A stretch of 12,772 nucleotides of DNA, taken from positions 1 to 12,772 of the forward strand of contig DIGA01000003.1 in the NCBI GenBank assembly GCA_002419365.1. The letters are read 5' to 3'. The notes under the pieces were generated by a model, which worked only from the letters and a program-made list of their open reading frames with translations, had not been told where the DNA came from and ran no database searches. This document shows, one piece after another, positions 1 to 5,927 of the stretch. Position numbers and translations under genes: made by a program. The DNA is from Mageeibacillus sp. UBA5734. GTDB lineage: Bacteria > Bacillota > Clostridia > Saccharofermentanales > UBA5734. Each line of letters starts with the position of its first letter. The stretch's first letter is position 1.

Positions 1-137
1 TCAGGACACACTGTCGGAGCACTTTATTGGAAGATCTTGGCATGACCTGAAAAAGCCTCTGCTGCAGGGTTTTCGAGACCCATATGATTAGTACCGTTTT
101 GGTAGACCGACCCCAATCGTGGAACTTTCCATCCAAG

Positions 138-203
138 GTGCCAGACCTACGGCCACCCCTGGCACTGGATCGTGAAATTTCCGCCTGCGGGGCCAGGGGT
201 GGC
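138..203. repeat. Structured inverted repeat region
   Basis: Two overlapping inverted repeats can be read directly. GTGCCAG (138-144) pairs with CTGGCAC (159-165). A longer 12-bp perfect stem is formed by 152-163 (GCCACCCCTGGC) and 192-203, with a 28-nt loop. The flanks add imperfect pairing (CCATCC near 129-134 against GGATGG near 209-214). The GTGCCAG/CTGGCAC core is also found at the ends of the 112-bp elements at 11629-11884, so this may be a distant or degenerate member of a REP/MITE-like family, or a structured RNA. The stem is certain; its function is unknown. Confidence 0.5.
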
Positions 204-361
204 GTGAGGGATGGTCCTTTCGTGGATTCTCCTGCCAAAGGATCTAACGCATGGTTTGAGCGTTTGGTCAAATCGAGCTTTTCCAGCCTGTAAAACCAGG
301 TGATTTTGAAATATGTTTCTACCGCACTATCATTTCTTGCTTGCTACACGCAATTTAAATA

Positions 362-454
362 CGTTATAACGCCATTTGTGCCCTGTCAAAGGCAATAATA
401 TTCATGCATATTGCCAATTTTTGCAATTTAATCAAATCGATCTTGCAAAATTGC
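362..454. promoter_or_regulatory. Cluster of palindromes upstream of the glnK promoter
   Basis: Three palindromic sites lie in the AT-rich DNA just upstream of the -35 box. CGTTATAACG (362-371) is a perfect 10-bp palindrome. GGCAATA (391-397) and TATTGCC (409-415) form a 7-bp inverted repeat with an 11-bp centre. GCAAAATTGC (445-454) abuts the -35 hexamer. Such placement suits binding sites for a nitrogen-responsive regulator. I do not recognise a GlnR/TnrA consensus, so the factor is unassigned. Confidence 0.35.
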
Positions 455-483
455 TTGACTTCTCCATTGCGATCGTTTATTCT
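455..483 (+). promoter_or_regulatory. Sigma-A-type promoter of the glnK-amtB operon
   Basis: TTGACT (455-460) and TATTCT (478-483) are separated by exactly 17 bp. Each hexamer matches the consensus at five of six positions. Transcription would start near 490, about 170 nt upstream of the glnK start codon, and directly before the terminator hairpin at 498-530. No sigma-54 type element was seen. Confidence 0.65.
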
Positions 484-497
484 GAATCCATCAAAGC

Positions 498-537
498 AAG
501 GGCGCTGACCTCCACCGGTCGAGCGCCCTTTTTGTTT
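498..537 (+). terminator. Rho-independent terminator or attenuator in the glnK leader
   Basis: AAGGGCGCT (498-506) pairs perfectly with AGCGCCCTT (522-530). The stem continues as GACC/GGTC (507-510 with 517-520) across a single bulged G, with the 6-nt loop TCCACC. The T-rich tail TTTGTTTT follows. Because the best promoter lies only about 15 nt upstream, this hairpin would stop the operon transcript unless relieved, which suggests attenuation control of glnK-amtB. Alternatively it terminates an upstream transcript and a second unseen promoter serves the operon. Confidence 0.75.
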
Positions 538-556
538 TGAAAACCAACTAAGCCAA

Positions 557-637
557 GCAGAATAAACGCATCTGCGAGGTGCCTGTTACAGGCTGCCTCT
601 GGTTTCGTGCACCCTGCTGGCCAAGGCCATGATGGCC
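557..637 (+). promoter_or_regulatory. Hairpin-rich 5' leader of glnK
   Basis: Three consecutive hairpins can be drawn between the terminator and the ribosome binding site. GCAGA (557-561) pairs with TCTGC (571-575). GAGG-T-GCCTG (576-585) pairs with CAGGC-TG-CCTC (589-599) around the loop TTA. GGCCA (625-629) pairs with TGGCC (633-637) around TGA. No known riboswitch class was recognised; in particular I do not see the glutamine riboswitch core. The hairpins could be an alternative-structure partner of the upstream terminator, though no anti-terminator pairing is obvious. Confidence 0.3.
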
Positions 638-660
638 AATCAAAGAAAGGGGTATGAGCC

Positions 661-999
661 ATGAAGAAACTCGAAATCGTCATCAAGCCTGAACGTCTGG
701 AGATCCTCAAAGCCATTCTCGAGGAAGCGGACGCCACCGGTGTGATGATCAGCAACGTGATGGGGTACGGCAACCAAAAGGGTATCACCGCCCTGTACCG
801 CGGCACCCGCTACACCGTCAATTTCCTGCCCAAGGTCAAAGTCACGACTATTACAGATGACCTCAAAGCAGAAAAGCTGATCGATCAGATCTGCAACCAG
901 TTGCCTCAGGGCGAAGCTGGCGACGGCAAGATTTTTGTCACTGAAATAGCTGACGTGATCCGCATCCGCACCGGCGAACGAGGCGAAAAGGCCTTGTAA
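661..999 (+). CDS. glnK: Nitrogen regulatory protein P-II
   Basis: This cytoplasmic trimeric signal protein senses 2-oxoglutarate, ATP/ADP and often glutamine status, and controls partner proteins through its T-loop. Its 112 residues are the standard P-II length. The T-loop spans about 37-55 and contains GNQKG and RGTRYTVNFLPK, with Tyr51 at the family's uridylylation position. The B-loop GEAGDGKIF (about 84-92, Lys90) and the C-loop IRTGERGEKAL at the C terminus are intact. The start is supported by AAAGGGG at about 646-652, upstream of ATG 661. The next gene is the ammonium transporter amtB, which by family knowledge makes this a GlnK-type protein that blocks AmtB when ammonium is plentiful. 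Whether it is really uridylylated in this organism cannot be told from the sequence. Confidence 0.95.
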   Translation: MKKLEIVIKPERLEILKAILEEADATGVMISNVMGYGNQKGITALYRGTRYTVNFLPKVKVTTITDDLKAEKLIDQICNQLPQGEAGDGKIFVTEIADVIRIRTGERGEKAL

Positions 1000-1054
1000 G
1001 CATCTGAGCAAGCCGCCCTCCGCGGGCACTGTGAATTGAGAAAGGATGGTTTTT

Positions 1055-2305
1055 GTGGAAGATTTGACCATGACTGTAGAAACTTTGGCAAAAAATGCCG
1101 ATATCCTCTGGACCTTGATTGCTGCTATTCTCGTCTTTTTCATGCAGGCCGGATTTGCCATGGTGGAGACCGGTTTCACCCGGGCCAAGAACGCTGGCAA
1201 CATCATTATGAAGAACACGATGGACTTTGCAGTCGGCTCTTTGCTTTTCCTCCTCGTCGGCTACGGTATCATGTTCGGCGACAAATTCATGGGCTTGTTT
1301 GGCACCACTGGATTCATCGATCCAACAACCATTGGTGACAGCTATTTCATCTTTTTCCAGACAGTTTTCGCCGCAACCGCAGCGACGATCGTCTCCGGCG
1401 CCATGGCCGAACGCACCAAGTTCAAATCCTACCTGATTTATTCAGCCGTAATCACCCTGATCATTTACCCGATTGTCGGCGCCTGGACTTGGGGCGGTGG
1501 CTGGCTCGCCAGCCTGGGCTTCCATGACTTTGCCGGTTCGACTGTTGTCCACTCTGTCGGTGGCTGGGCAGCCCTGATGGGCACCATCATCCTCGGTCCC
1601 CGCATCGGCAAATTCAATTCCAAAATGAAGCCGCGGGCCATTCCTGGCCATAGCCTGACCCTGGGCGCACTCGGTGTCTTCATCCTTTGGTTCGGCTGGT
1701 TCGGTTTCAACCCTGGCAGCACGGTCGCCCTCGTCCCGGAAATCGGCGACATCGCCATGACCACCAACCTGGCTGCAGCAGCCGGCGGCGTCAGCGCCAT
1801 GTTCATCTCCTGGCTCAAGTTCAAAAAGCCTGATGTCGGCCTGACCCTCAACGGCGTCCTCGGCGGCCTGGTTGCCATCACGGCTGGTACCGCTGCAGTC
1901 AGCAACATCGGTGCCATCCTCATCGGTCTGATCGCTGGTTTCATCATCGTCTTTGGTGCCTGGATCCTGGAAAATATCTTCCACATCGACGATCCGGTCG
2001 GTGCCGTCCCGGTTCACCTGATGAACGGTGTCTTTGGAACCCTGGCCGTTGGCCTCTTCGCCATCCCAGATAATTTCGGTGGCACCGCTTCTGGCTTATT
2101 CTATGGTGGCGGCCTCGATCTCTTCATCTCACAGCTCACCGGTGTCCTGGCCGTTGGCGTTTGGACATCCCTGACCGCAGGCGCCCTGTTCCTGATCCTC
2201 AAGCACACCGTCGGCCTGCGCGTCTCTCCCGCCGAAGAACTCGAAGGACTCGACCTCCGCGAGCACGGCTCCGAAAGCTATCCGGATTTCATGGTCAAGG
2301 GTTGA
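1055..2305 (+). CDS. amtB: Ammonium transporter (Amt family)
   Basis: This is a trimeric inner-membrane ammonium channel or transporter with about 11 hydrophobic segments. Numbering from the ATG at 1046, the family signature DFAGSTVVHSVGG covers 161-173. The twin pore histidines are His169 and His324 (VPVHLMNG). The outer aromatic and pore residues Phe108, Trp148 and Phe219 and the C-terminal EHGSESYPDF motif are also present. The reading frame is open from ATG 1046, but the purine-rich AGAAAGGA (1039-1046) overlaps that codon. It is spaced 8 nt from the in-frame GTG at 1055, so I prefer the GTG; ATG 1070 is a further option. The gene lies 55 nt after glnK, the classical glnK-amtB pair, and is closed by the terminator at 2378. 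No separate cleavable signal peptide is evident. Confidence 0.95.
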   Translation: MEDLTMTVETLAKNADILWTLIAAILVFFMQAGFAMVETGFTRAKNAGNIIMKNTMDFAVGSLLFLLVGYGIMFGDKFMGLFGTTGFIDPTTIGDSYFIFFQTVFAATAATIVSGAMAERTKFKSYLIYSAVITLIIYPIVGAWTWGGGWLASLGFHDFAGSTVVHSVGGWAALMGTIILGPRIGKFNSKMKPRAIPGHSLTLGALGVFILWFGWFGFNPGSTVALVPEIGDIAMTTNLAAAAGGVSAMFISWLKFKKPDVGLTLNGVLGGLVAITAGTAAVSNIGAILIGLIAGFIIVFGAWILENIFHIDDPVGAVPVHLMNGVFGTLAVGLFAIPDNFGGTASGLFYGGGLDLFISQLTGVLAVGVWTSLTAGALFLILKHTVGLRVSPAEELEGLDLREHGSESYPDFMVKG

Positions 2306-2353
2306 GCGGACCGTCCGCCGTTTCAACAACACCCCTCCAAGACCATGTGACCA

Positions 2354-2415
2354 AAAACGGATAAACCGTTTTCCGGCAAAGACCCTCTGGCCGTAAGGCT
2401 GGAGGGTCTTTTGCC
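2354..2415 (+). terminator. Terminator of glnK-amtB
   Basis: The main hairpin has a perfect 10-bp base, AAAGACCCTC (2378-2387) with GAGGGTCTTT (2402-2411). It continues through TGGCC/GGCTG (two wobble pairs) to a GTAA tetraloop (2393-2396), about 15 pairs in all, and ends in a T run. A weaker hairpin, AAAACGG (2354-2360) with CCGTTTT (2366-2372), precedes it. The position between convergent genes fits the end of the amtB transcript. Confidence 0.85.
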
Positions 2416-2416
2416 A

Positions 2417-2498
2417 AAAACAGACCCGGTCCGTTTATGCACCGTTTATACGGAAACCGCTCGTTTTCTGCATATTTGGTGCATAAACGGACCGGGTC
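2417..2498 (-). terminator. 21-bp perfect inverted repeat, probable terminator of ilvA
   Basis: Positions 2423-2443 and 2478-2498 are perfect reverse complements over 21 bp (beginning GACCCGGTCCGTTTATG), with a 34-nt loop. Read on the - strand the stem is followed by TGTTTTT, so it can act as the rho-independent terminator of the operon ending at 2505. On the + strand no T run follows. A perfect 21-bp stem with a 34-nt loop is unusual for a simple terminator, so a mobile REP/MITE-like origin is an alternative. The arm also contains a partial direct repeat, CCGTTTATGCA followed by CCGTTTATACGG. Confidence 0.65.
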
Positions 2499-2504
2499 CC
2501 TTAT

Positions 2505-3740
2505 CTAATCAAATACAGCAGTCGACATGACGAGTTTTGCCTGGTAGCCTTTGTCGGCGAGGGCGTGCATGATGGTGTCGCGGTGTTCGTAGCCGAAGGC
2601 TTCGAGAGTGACTTTGAGTTCGACGGCCATGTTGCGGTTGATGCTGACGAACTGGTTATGCTCGAGGCGGATGATGTTGCCTTTCTGTCGGGCGATGATG
2701 TGGGCGATGCGCTCGAGCTCACCGGGCCGGTCGGGCAGGAGCACGGAAAAGGTAAAGACGCGGCCGCGGTTGATCAGGCCGTGCTGGACCAGAGAAGCCA
2801 TGGTGATGACGTCCATGTTGCCACCGGACAGGATCGAGACCACACGCTTCCCCTTGAAGCCTAAGTGGTTCAGGGCTGCGACGCTCAATAGGCCGGCATT
2901 TTCAACGATCAGTTTGTGGGTCTCCATGACGGTCAGGAAGGCATCGATCAGCTCGATGTCATCGATCGCCAGGAAGCGGTCAACATGATCCCTGACATAT
3001 GGAAAAACAAGATCGCCCGGCGTTTTTACGGCCACGCCATCGGCGATCGTGTCGATGTGGCTGAGCGTGCAGATCTGGCCCTGCTCGACCGACCATTTCA
3101 TCGAGGCGGCACCACTTGGCTCGACGCCGATGATTTCGATTTCCGGGCGCAGGATCTTGGCCAGTGTGGCCACCCCGGCGGCCAGTCCACCCCCACCGAT
3201 CGGCAGGATGATGGCATCGGTTTCAGGCAAATCAGCCAGGATTTCAAAGGCGATCGTCCCCTGACCCGAAGCGACATCGAGATCATTGAACGGATGGACA
3301 AAGGTATGGCCCTTTTCCTGGGCCAGCTCCAGCGCATGGGCATAGGCTTCGTCATAATTTTCGCCGAAAAGGACCACCGTCGCGCCATAGGATTTCGTGT
3401 TATTGACCTTGACCAGCGGCGTGGTCTGCGGCATGACGATCGTGGCCTTAAGCTTTTGCAGCTGGGCGGCCAGGGCGACACCCTGCGCGTGGTTGCCAGC
3501 CGATGCCGTGATCAGGCCGCGCTTTTTCTGCTCAGCCGGCAGGCGGGCAATCTTGACAAATGCACCGCGCACCTTGTACGCACCAGTCAGCTGCAGGTTT
3601 TCCGGCTTGAAATAGACTTGGTTGCCGGTCAGGCGCGTGTAATGGCGGCTGTATACGAGCGGGGTTTTGGTGATGACCGGCTCCAGGATCTGGCGCGCCT
3701 CGGCAAAGGCATCCAAATTGAGCGAAACTAGATCAGACAT
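2505..3740 (-). CDS. ilvA: Threonine ammonia-lyase with ACT domain
   Basis: This PLP enzyme deaminates L-threonine to 2-oxobutanoate and ammonia, the first step toward isoleucine or of threonine catabolism, in the cytoplasm. The 411 residues hold a fold-type II catalytic domain (about 1-325) and one C-terminal ACT domain (about 331-405, starting FSVLLPDRPGELERIA). The PLP Schiff-base lysine is Lys56 in ENLQLTGAYKVRGA. SAGNHAQG (80-87) and the phosphate-binding GGGGLAAG (182-189) are intact. Length and the single ACT domain fit the short, TdcB-like/IlvA form rather than the 500-residue E. coli IlvA. The start is supported by GAGGAAAG four nt upstream of the ATG. It starts 17 bp after the amylase gene, so the two are probably co-transcribed, an unusual partner. 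Whether the role is biosynthetic or catabolic is not resolved. Confidence 0.92.
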   Translation of the reverse strand: MSDLVSLNLDAFAEARQILEPVITKTPLVYSRHYTRLTGNQVYFKPENLQLTGAYKVRGAFVKIARLPAEQKKRGLITASAGNHAQGVALAAQLQKLKATIVMPQTTPLVKVNNTKSYGATVVLFGENYDEAYAHALELAQEKGHTFVHPFNDLDVASGQGTIAFEILADLPETDAIILPIGGGGLAAGVATLAKILRPEIEIIGVEPSGAASMKWSVEQGQICTLSHIDTIADGVAVKTPGDLVFPYVRDHVDRFLAIDDIELIDAFLTVMETHKLIVENAGLLSVAALNHLGFKGKRVVSILSGGNMDVITMASLVQHGLINRGRVFTFSVLLPDRPGELERIAHIIARQKGNIIRLEHNQFVSINRNMAVELKVTLEAFGYEHRDTIMHALADKGYQAKLVMSTAVFD

Positions 3741-3757
3741 GGCACTTTCCTCGAATC

Positions 3758-5011
3758 TTATCCTTCAAGGATCATATATCCGAATGGCTTCAGGGTCAAA
3801 TCTGGCCAGAGGTCCGAAGCGGCGACCTTGCGACTGCGGCGGGAAAAATTGATCAGCACCGTGACGCGGTTGTCGTCTTTGACCCGGCTGAAGGCAAGCA
3901 AGGTGCGGGTGGTGACAGGCAAAATCTCGACCGGTCCACCGGCAGTGCCATTCCAGAGGGCGCGATTCTGGTGCTTCAACCGGGCCAGTTCGCGGTAGAA
4001 ATCCGCCAGGGCATAGGTCCCCCAGTTGATCGGATCTTTCTCGAAAAATTCCAGCCGCTTGTCCAGGCCGGATTCCTGGCCACTGTAGATCAGCATCATG
4101 CCGGGTAAGGTCGCGGCCAGGACAGCATAGGCCTTGAAGGCAGGTCCATAGAGTTCTTCATCATGGGCCACCCAGGTGTTTTTGTCATGATTGGTTGTAA
4201 AGCGCATGCGATAGGCATCGGCAGGGTATGCGACCGGTGGCCGGGTGACCAAGCGCTTGAGATCCAGGACAGATGCCTCACCTTGAGCCATCCGCGTCAT
4301 CAGGTCATAAAGGTCCCAGTCATAGGTCATATCAAACGCGGCGCGGTGCAGCTCCGGTGTCGACCACTCCGCCAGCATGAACACTGGCTTGATTTTTTCC
4401 AATGCGGCCCGAGCCTGTTCCCAGTAGGCTGTCGGCAGCAGCCCCGCCACGTCACAACGATACCCATCGATATCGGCCTCACGAATCCAGTAGAGCAGCG
4501 CATCGGTCATGGCGTCCCATAAGGCTGGCTGGCGATAATCAAGGCCGACGACATCGGTCCAATGCTCTTCCGGAGCGGTTTCGTCGTGGCGATAAACGTA
4601 ACTATGGATCTGGCCAGCTGCATTTTTCAAATACCAGTCCGGATGCTCGGTAACCCAGACATGGTCCCAGGCGGTGTGATTGGCAACCCAGTCGAGAATC
4701 AGGTACATCCCCAACCGATGGACCTCACGCACCAGTTCACGCAGGTCCTCCAAGCTGCCAAAATCCGGATTGACCGCCTTGTAGTCACTGACCGCATAGT
4801 TGCTACCCAACGTCCCTTTGCGCTCCACCACACCGATCGGATTGATCGGCATCAGCCAGAGGATATCTACGCCCATGTTCTTGAGCCGTCCTAGCTGGGG
4901 CAGGATTGCCCGCAACGTGCCCTCCGGCGAAAACTGGCGTACATTCAGTTCATAAATGACTGCGTTTCGGGACCAGTCAGGATGCTGGACACGGGAGACG
5001 ATCTTTTTCAT
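3758..5011 (-). CDS. Alpha-amylase family glycoside hydrolase (GH13)
   Basis: This is a retaining alpha-glucan or alpha-glucoside hydrolase or transferase, probably cytoplasmic because the 417-residue product begins MKKIVSRVQHPDW with no signal peptide. The four GH13 regions are present: DWVANH (107-112), GYRCDVAG with Arg185 and nucleophile Asp187, the acid/base Glu215 in MLAEW, and TTNHDKN with His275-Asp276. A short C-terminal beta domain follows from about 360. The frame is open back to 5122. I chose ATG 5011 because GGAGG sits at 5019-5023 and a good promoter (5043-5071) would be downstream of the longer start. The LacI-type palindrome at 5067 suggests sugar-controlled expression. The exact substrate (maltodextrin, cyclodextrin, oligosaccharide) cannot be set from the sequence. 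The gene is followed at 17 bp by ilvA. Confidence 0.9.
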   Translation of the reverse strand: MKKIVSRVQHPDWSRNAVIYELNVRQFSPEGTLRAILPQLGRLKNMGVDILWLMPINPIGVVERKGTLGSNYAVSDYKAVNPDFGSLEDLRELVREVHRLGMYLILDWVANHTAWDHVWVTEHPDWYLKNAAGQIHSYVYRHDETAPEEHWTDVVGLDYRQPALWDAMTDALLYWIREADIDGYRCDVAGLLPTAYWEQARAALEKIKPVFMLAEWSTPELHRAAFDMTYDWDLYDLMTRMAQGEASVLDLKRLVTRPPVAYPADAYRMRFTTNHDKNTWVAHDEELYGPAFKAYAVLAATLPGMMLIYSGQESGLDKRLEFFEKDPINWGTYALADFYRELARLKHQNRALWNGTAGGPVEILPVTTRTLLAFSRVKDDNRVTVLINFSRRSRKVAASDLWPDLTLKPFGYMILEG

Positions 5012-5018
5012 ACCACAA

Positions 5019-5023
5019 CCTCC
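5019..5023 (-). promoter_or_regulatory. Ribosome binding site deciding the GH13 start
   Basis: On the - strand GGAGG lies 7 nt before the ATG at 5011. The upstream in-frame ATG at 5122 overlaps the terminator of the preceding gene and has no comparable site. Confidence 0.75.
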
Positions 5024-5042
5024 GGCAAAACGAGATACCCTC

Positions 5043-5080
5043 ATCTTACGCCTGGCCCCTCTTTCGTGCAACCGGTTGCA
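5043..5080 (-). promoter_or_regulatory. Promoter with overlapping LacI-type operator for the GH13-ilvA unit
   Basis: On the - strand TTGCAC (5066-5071) and TAAGAT (5043-5048) are spaced by 17 bp, placing the transcript start near 5036, about 25 nt before the amylase ATG. The perfect 14-bp palindrome TGCAACCGGTTGCA (5067-5080) overlaps the -35 hexamer. A central CpG with symmetric GCAA/TTGC arms is typical of LacI/GalR-family operators (established knowledge). Repression by a sugar-responsive LacI-family protein is my inference; no such gene is in the window. Confidence 0.6.
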
Positions 5081-5103
5081 GAGCCATCTTCTCGCACCAC
5101 AGC

Positions 5104-5140
5104 AAAAACCGCCTTCTCGCAATGGGGCGAAAAGGCGGTT
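5104..5140 (-). terminator. Terminator downstream of the double-thioredoxin gene
   Basis: AACCGCCTT (5107-5115) pairs with AAGGCGGTT (5132-5140). An inner TCGC/GCGA pairing (5117-5120 with 5127-5130) closes a 6-nt loop. On the - strand the stem ends in TTTTT, so it terminates the flavoprotein/thioredoxin operon just before the amylase promoter. The + strand lacks a T run after the stem. Confidence 0.8.
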
Positions 5141-5190
5141 GTTATGAACCCCGGACAGGGGCTTGGTCCAGAACAGCCGTTTCCTGTCTG

Positions 5191-5220
5191 CTCTCAGATC
5201 TTCTCAGGTTTTCTCAGATT
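5191..5220. repeat. Three tandem decamers across the stop codon of the thioredoxin-fold gene
   Basis: CTCTCAGATC, TTCTCAGGTT and TTCTCAGATT follow each other with an exact 10-bp period. They cover the TGA stop (5214-5216, - strand) and the first part of the 3' untranslated region. Because the period is not a multiple of three it cannot be a protein repeat. It may be a local replication-slippage product. Confidence 0.6.
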
Positions 5221-5855
5221 TTTTCGATGACGTCGAGGAAGGCTGTGATCGGCTGGTCGCCGAGCAGCTCGTGCTCGCCATTGATGACGATCTTTGGCAC
5301 GCCGCTGACGTTGTATTTGATCGAGAGCGGGACGAAGGTGTTGGCTTCGATCATGTCGGCCTTGATTCTGGGGTTTTCGAGCGCCAGACGATGGGCCGTG
5401 ATGACGGCACCGGGGCAATGGGGGCAGCTGAGGGTGACGAAGACCTGGATGTGGATGTCTTTGTCGATCTTCTGGATCCGCTTGAGGATGTCTGCCGGCA
5501 GTTCCTGGCGTTCGCCAGAGACCTCGAGCAGGGCGCCGAGGAACGAGTTGATCTCGTAGCCACCCGGGATGCCGAAGAAGCGGATATTGGTGTCGTTGCC
5601 GTCCTGATCGAGCATGACCACGGCCGGGACCATTTCGATTTTGTATTCGGCTGCTTTTTCCGCGTCGGTGACCAGATTGTAGCGGGTCATTTTCAGCTTG
5701 GGATTGAGTTCACAGATTTCCTCGATGAACTGATGGGCGTCGTGGCAGGATTCACATTCGATTTCCTGGGTGAAGAAGACGACTTTGACGTCGTTCTTGA
5801 GGCCATCAAGGATCTGGGCGAGCTGTTTACGGATGTTGTCGTCAAAAAGTGCCAT
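5214..5855 (-). CDS. Double thioredoxin-fold disulfide oxidoreductase (AhpF N-domain/PDO-like)
   Basis: This is a 213-residue cytoplasmic protein of two fused thioredoxin folds. The first fold has CESC (Cys34-Cys37) and a cis-proline Pro77 in MVPAVV. The second has CPHC (Cys144-Cys147) and cis-proline Pro187 in GVPKIV. The order and spacing match both the N-terminal domain of AhpF and the archaeal/bacterial protein disulfide oxidoreductase (glutaredoxin-like) family. Classical AhpF keeps the CxxC only in the second fold, so two intact CxxC motifs favour the PDO type. AGGAGGT stands 8 nt before the ATG. It lies 72 bp downstream of the flavoprotein gene on the same strand, so the reductase very probably reduces it. 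The final electron acceptor (a peroxiredoxin or protein disulfides) is not in the window. Confidence 0.88.
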   Translation of the reverse strand: MALFDDNIRKQLAQILDGLKNDVKVVFFTQEIECESCHDAHQFIEEICELNPKLKMTRYNLVTDAEKAAEYKIEMVPAVVMLDQDGNDTNIRFFGIPGGYEINSFLGALLEVSGERQELPADILKRIQKIDKDIHIQVFVTLSCPHCPGAVITAHRLALENPRIKADMIEANTFVPLSIKYNVSGVPKIVINGEHELLGDQPITAFLDVIEKI

Positions 5856-5927
5856 GGTTCATACCTCCTGAAGGTGTTGGCTGTTGTTTTCCGGTCCAGG
5901 ACCGGCTGTCGTGGATTACGGATAAGA

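Larger units (their letters stand above)
1..454. other. Non-coding region without a convincing gene
   Basis: I see no supportable gene here. A 69-codon frame at 84-293 (+) has no ribosome binding site, low-complexity composition and no recognisable motif, and it overlaps a strong DNA inverted repeat. Short frames run in from the left edge and stop at 45, 50 and 91. One of them could be the end of an upstream gene, but nothing distinguishes them. The stretch 300-454 is markedly AT-rich compared with the surrounding DNA and looks like a promoter region. Confidence 0.5.

Noticed and set aside
84..293. A 69-codon + strand frame near the left edge
   Set aside because: It has no ribosome binding site, no motif, and overlaps a DNA inverted repeat; I judge it a chance frame.
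1442..2017. A 191-codon - strand frame inside amtB
   Set aside because: It is an acidic shadow frame of the transporter gene with no start signal.
2916..3731. A 271-codon + strand frame opposite threonine ammonia-lyase
   Set aside because: It is antisense to a gene with complete PLP and ACT motifs, and its sequence mirrors that gene's codon bias.
5012..5122. N-terminal 37-residue extension of the GH13 protein
   Set aside because: The extension would start upstream of the likely promoter, overlaps the preceding terminator, and is Arg/Cys-rich without resembling a signal peptide.
5891..5905. CCGGTCCAGGACCGG near-palindrome between the two redox genes
   Set aside because: It has a short stem, no T run on either strand, and lies within an apparent operon; too weak to call a terminator or operator.
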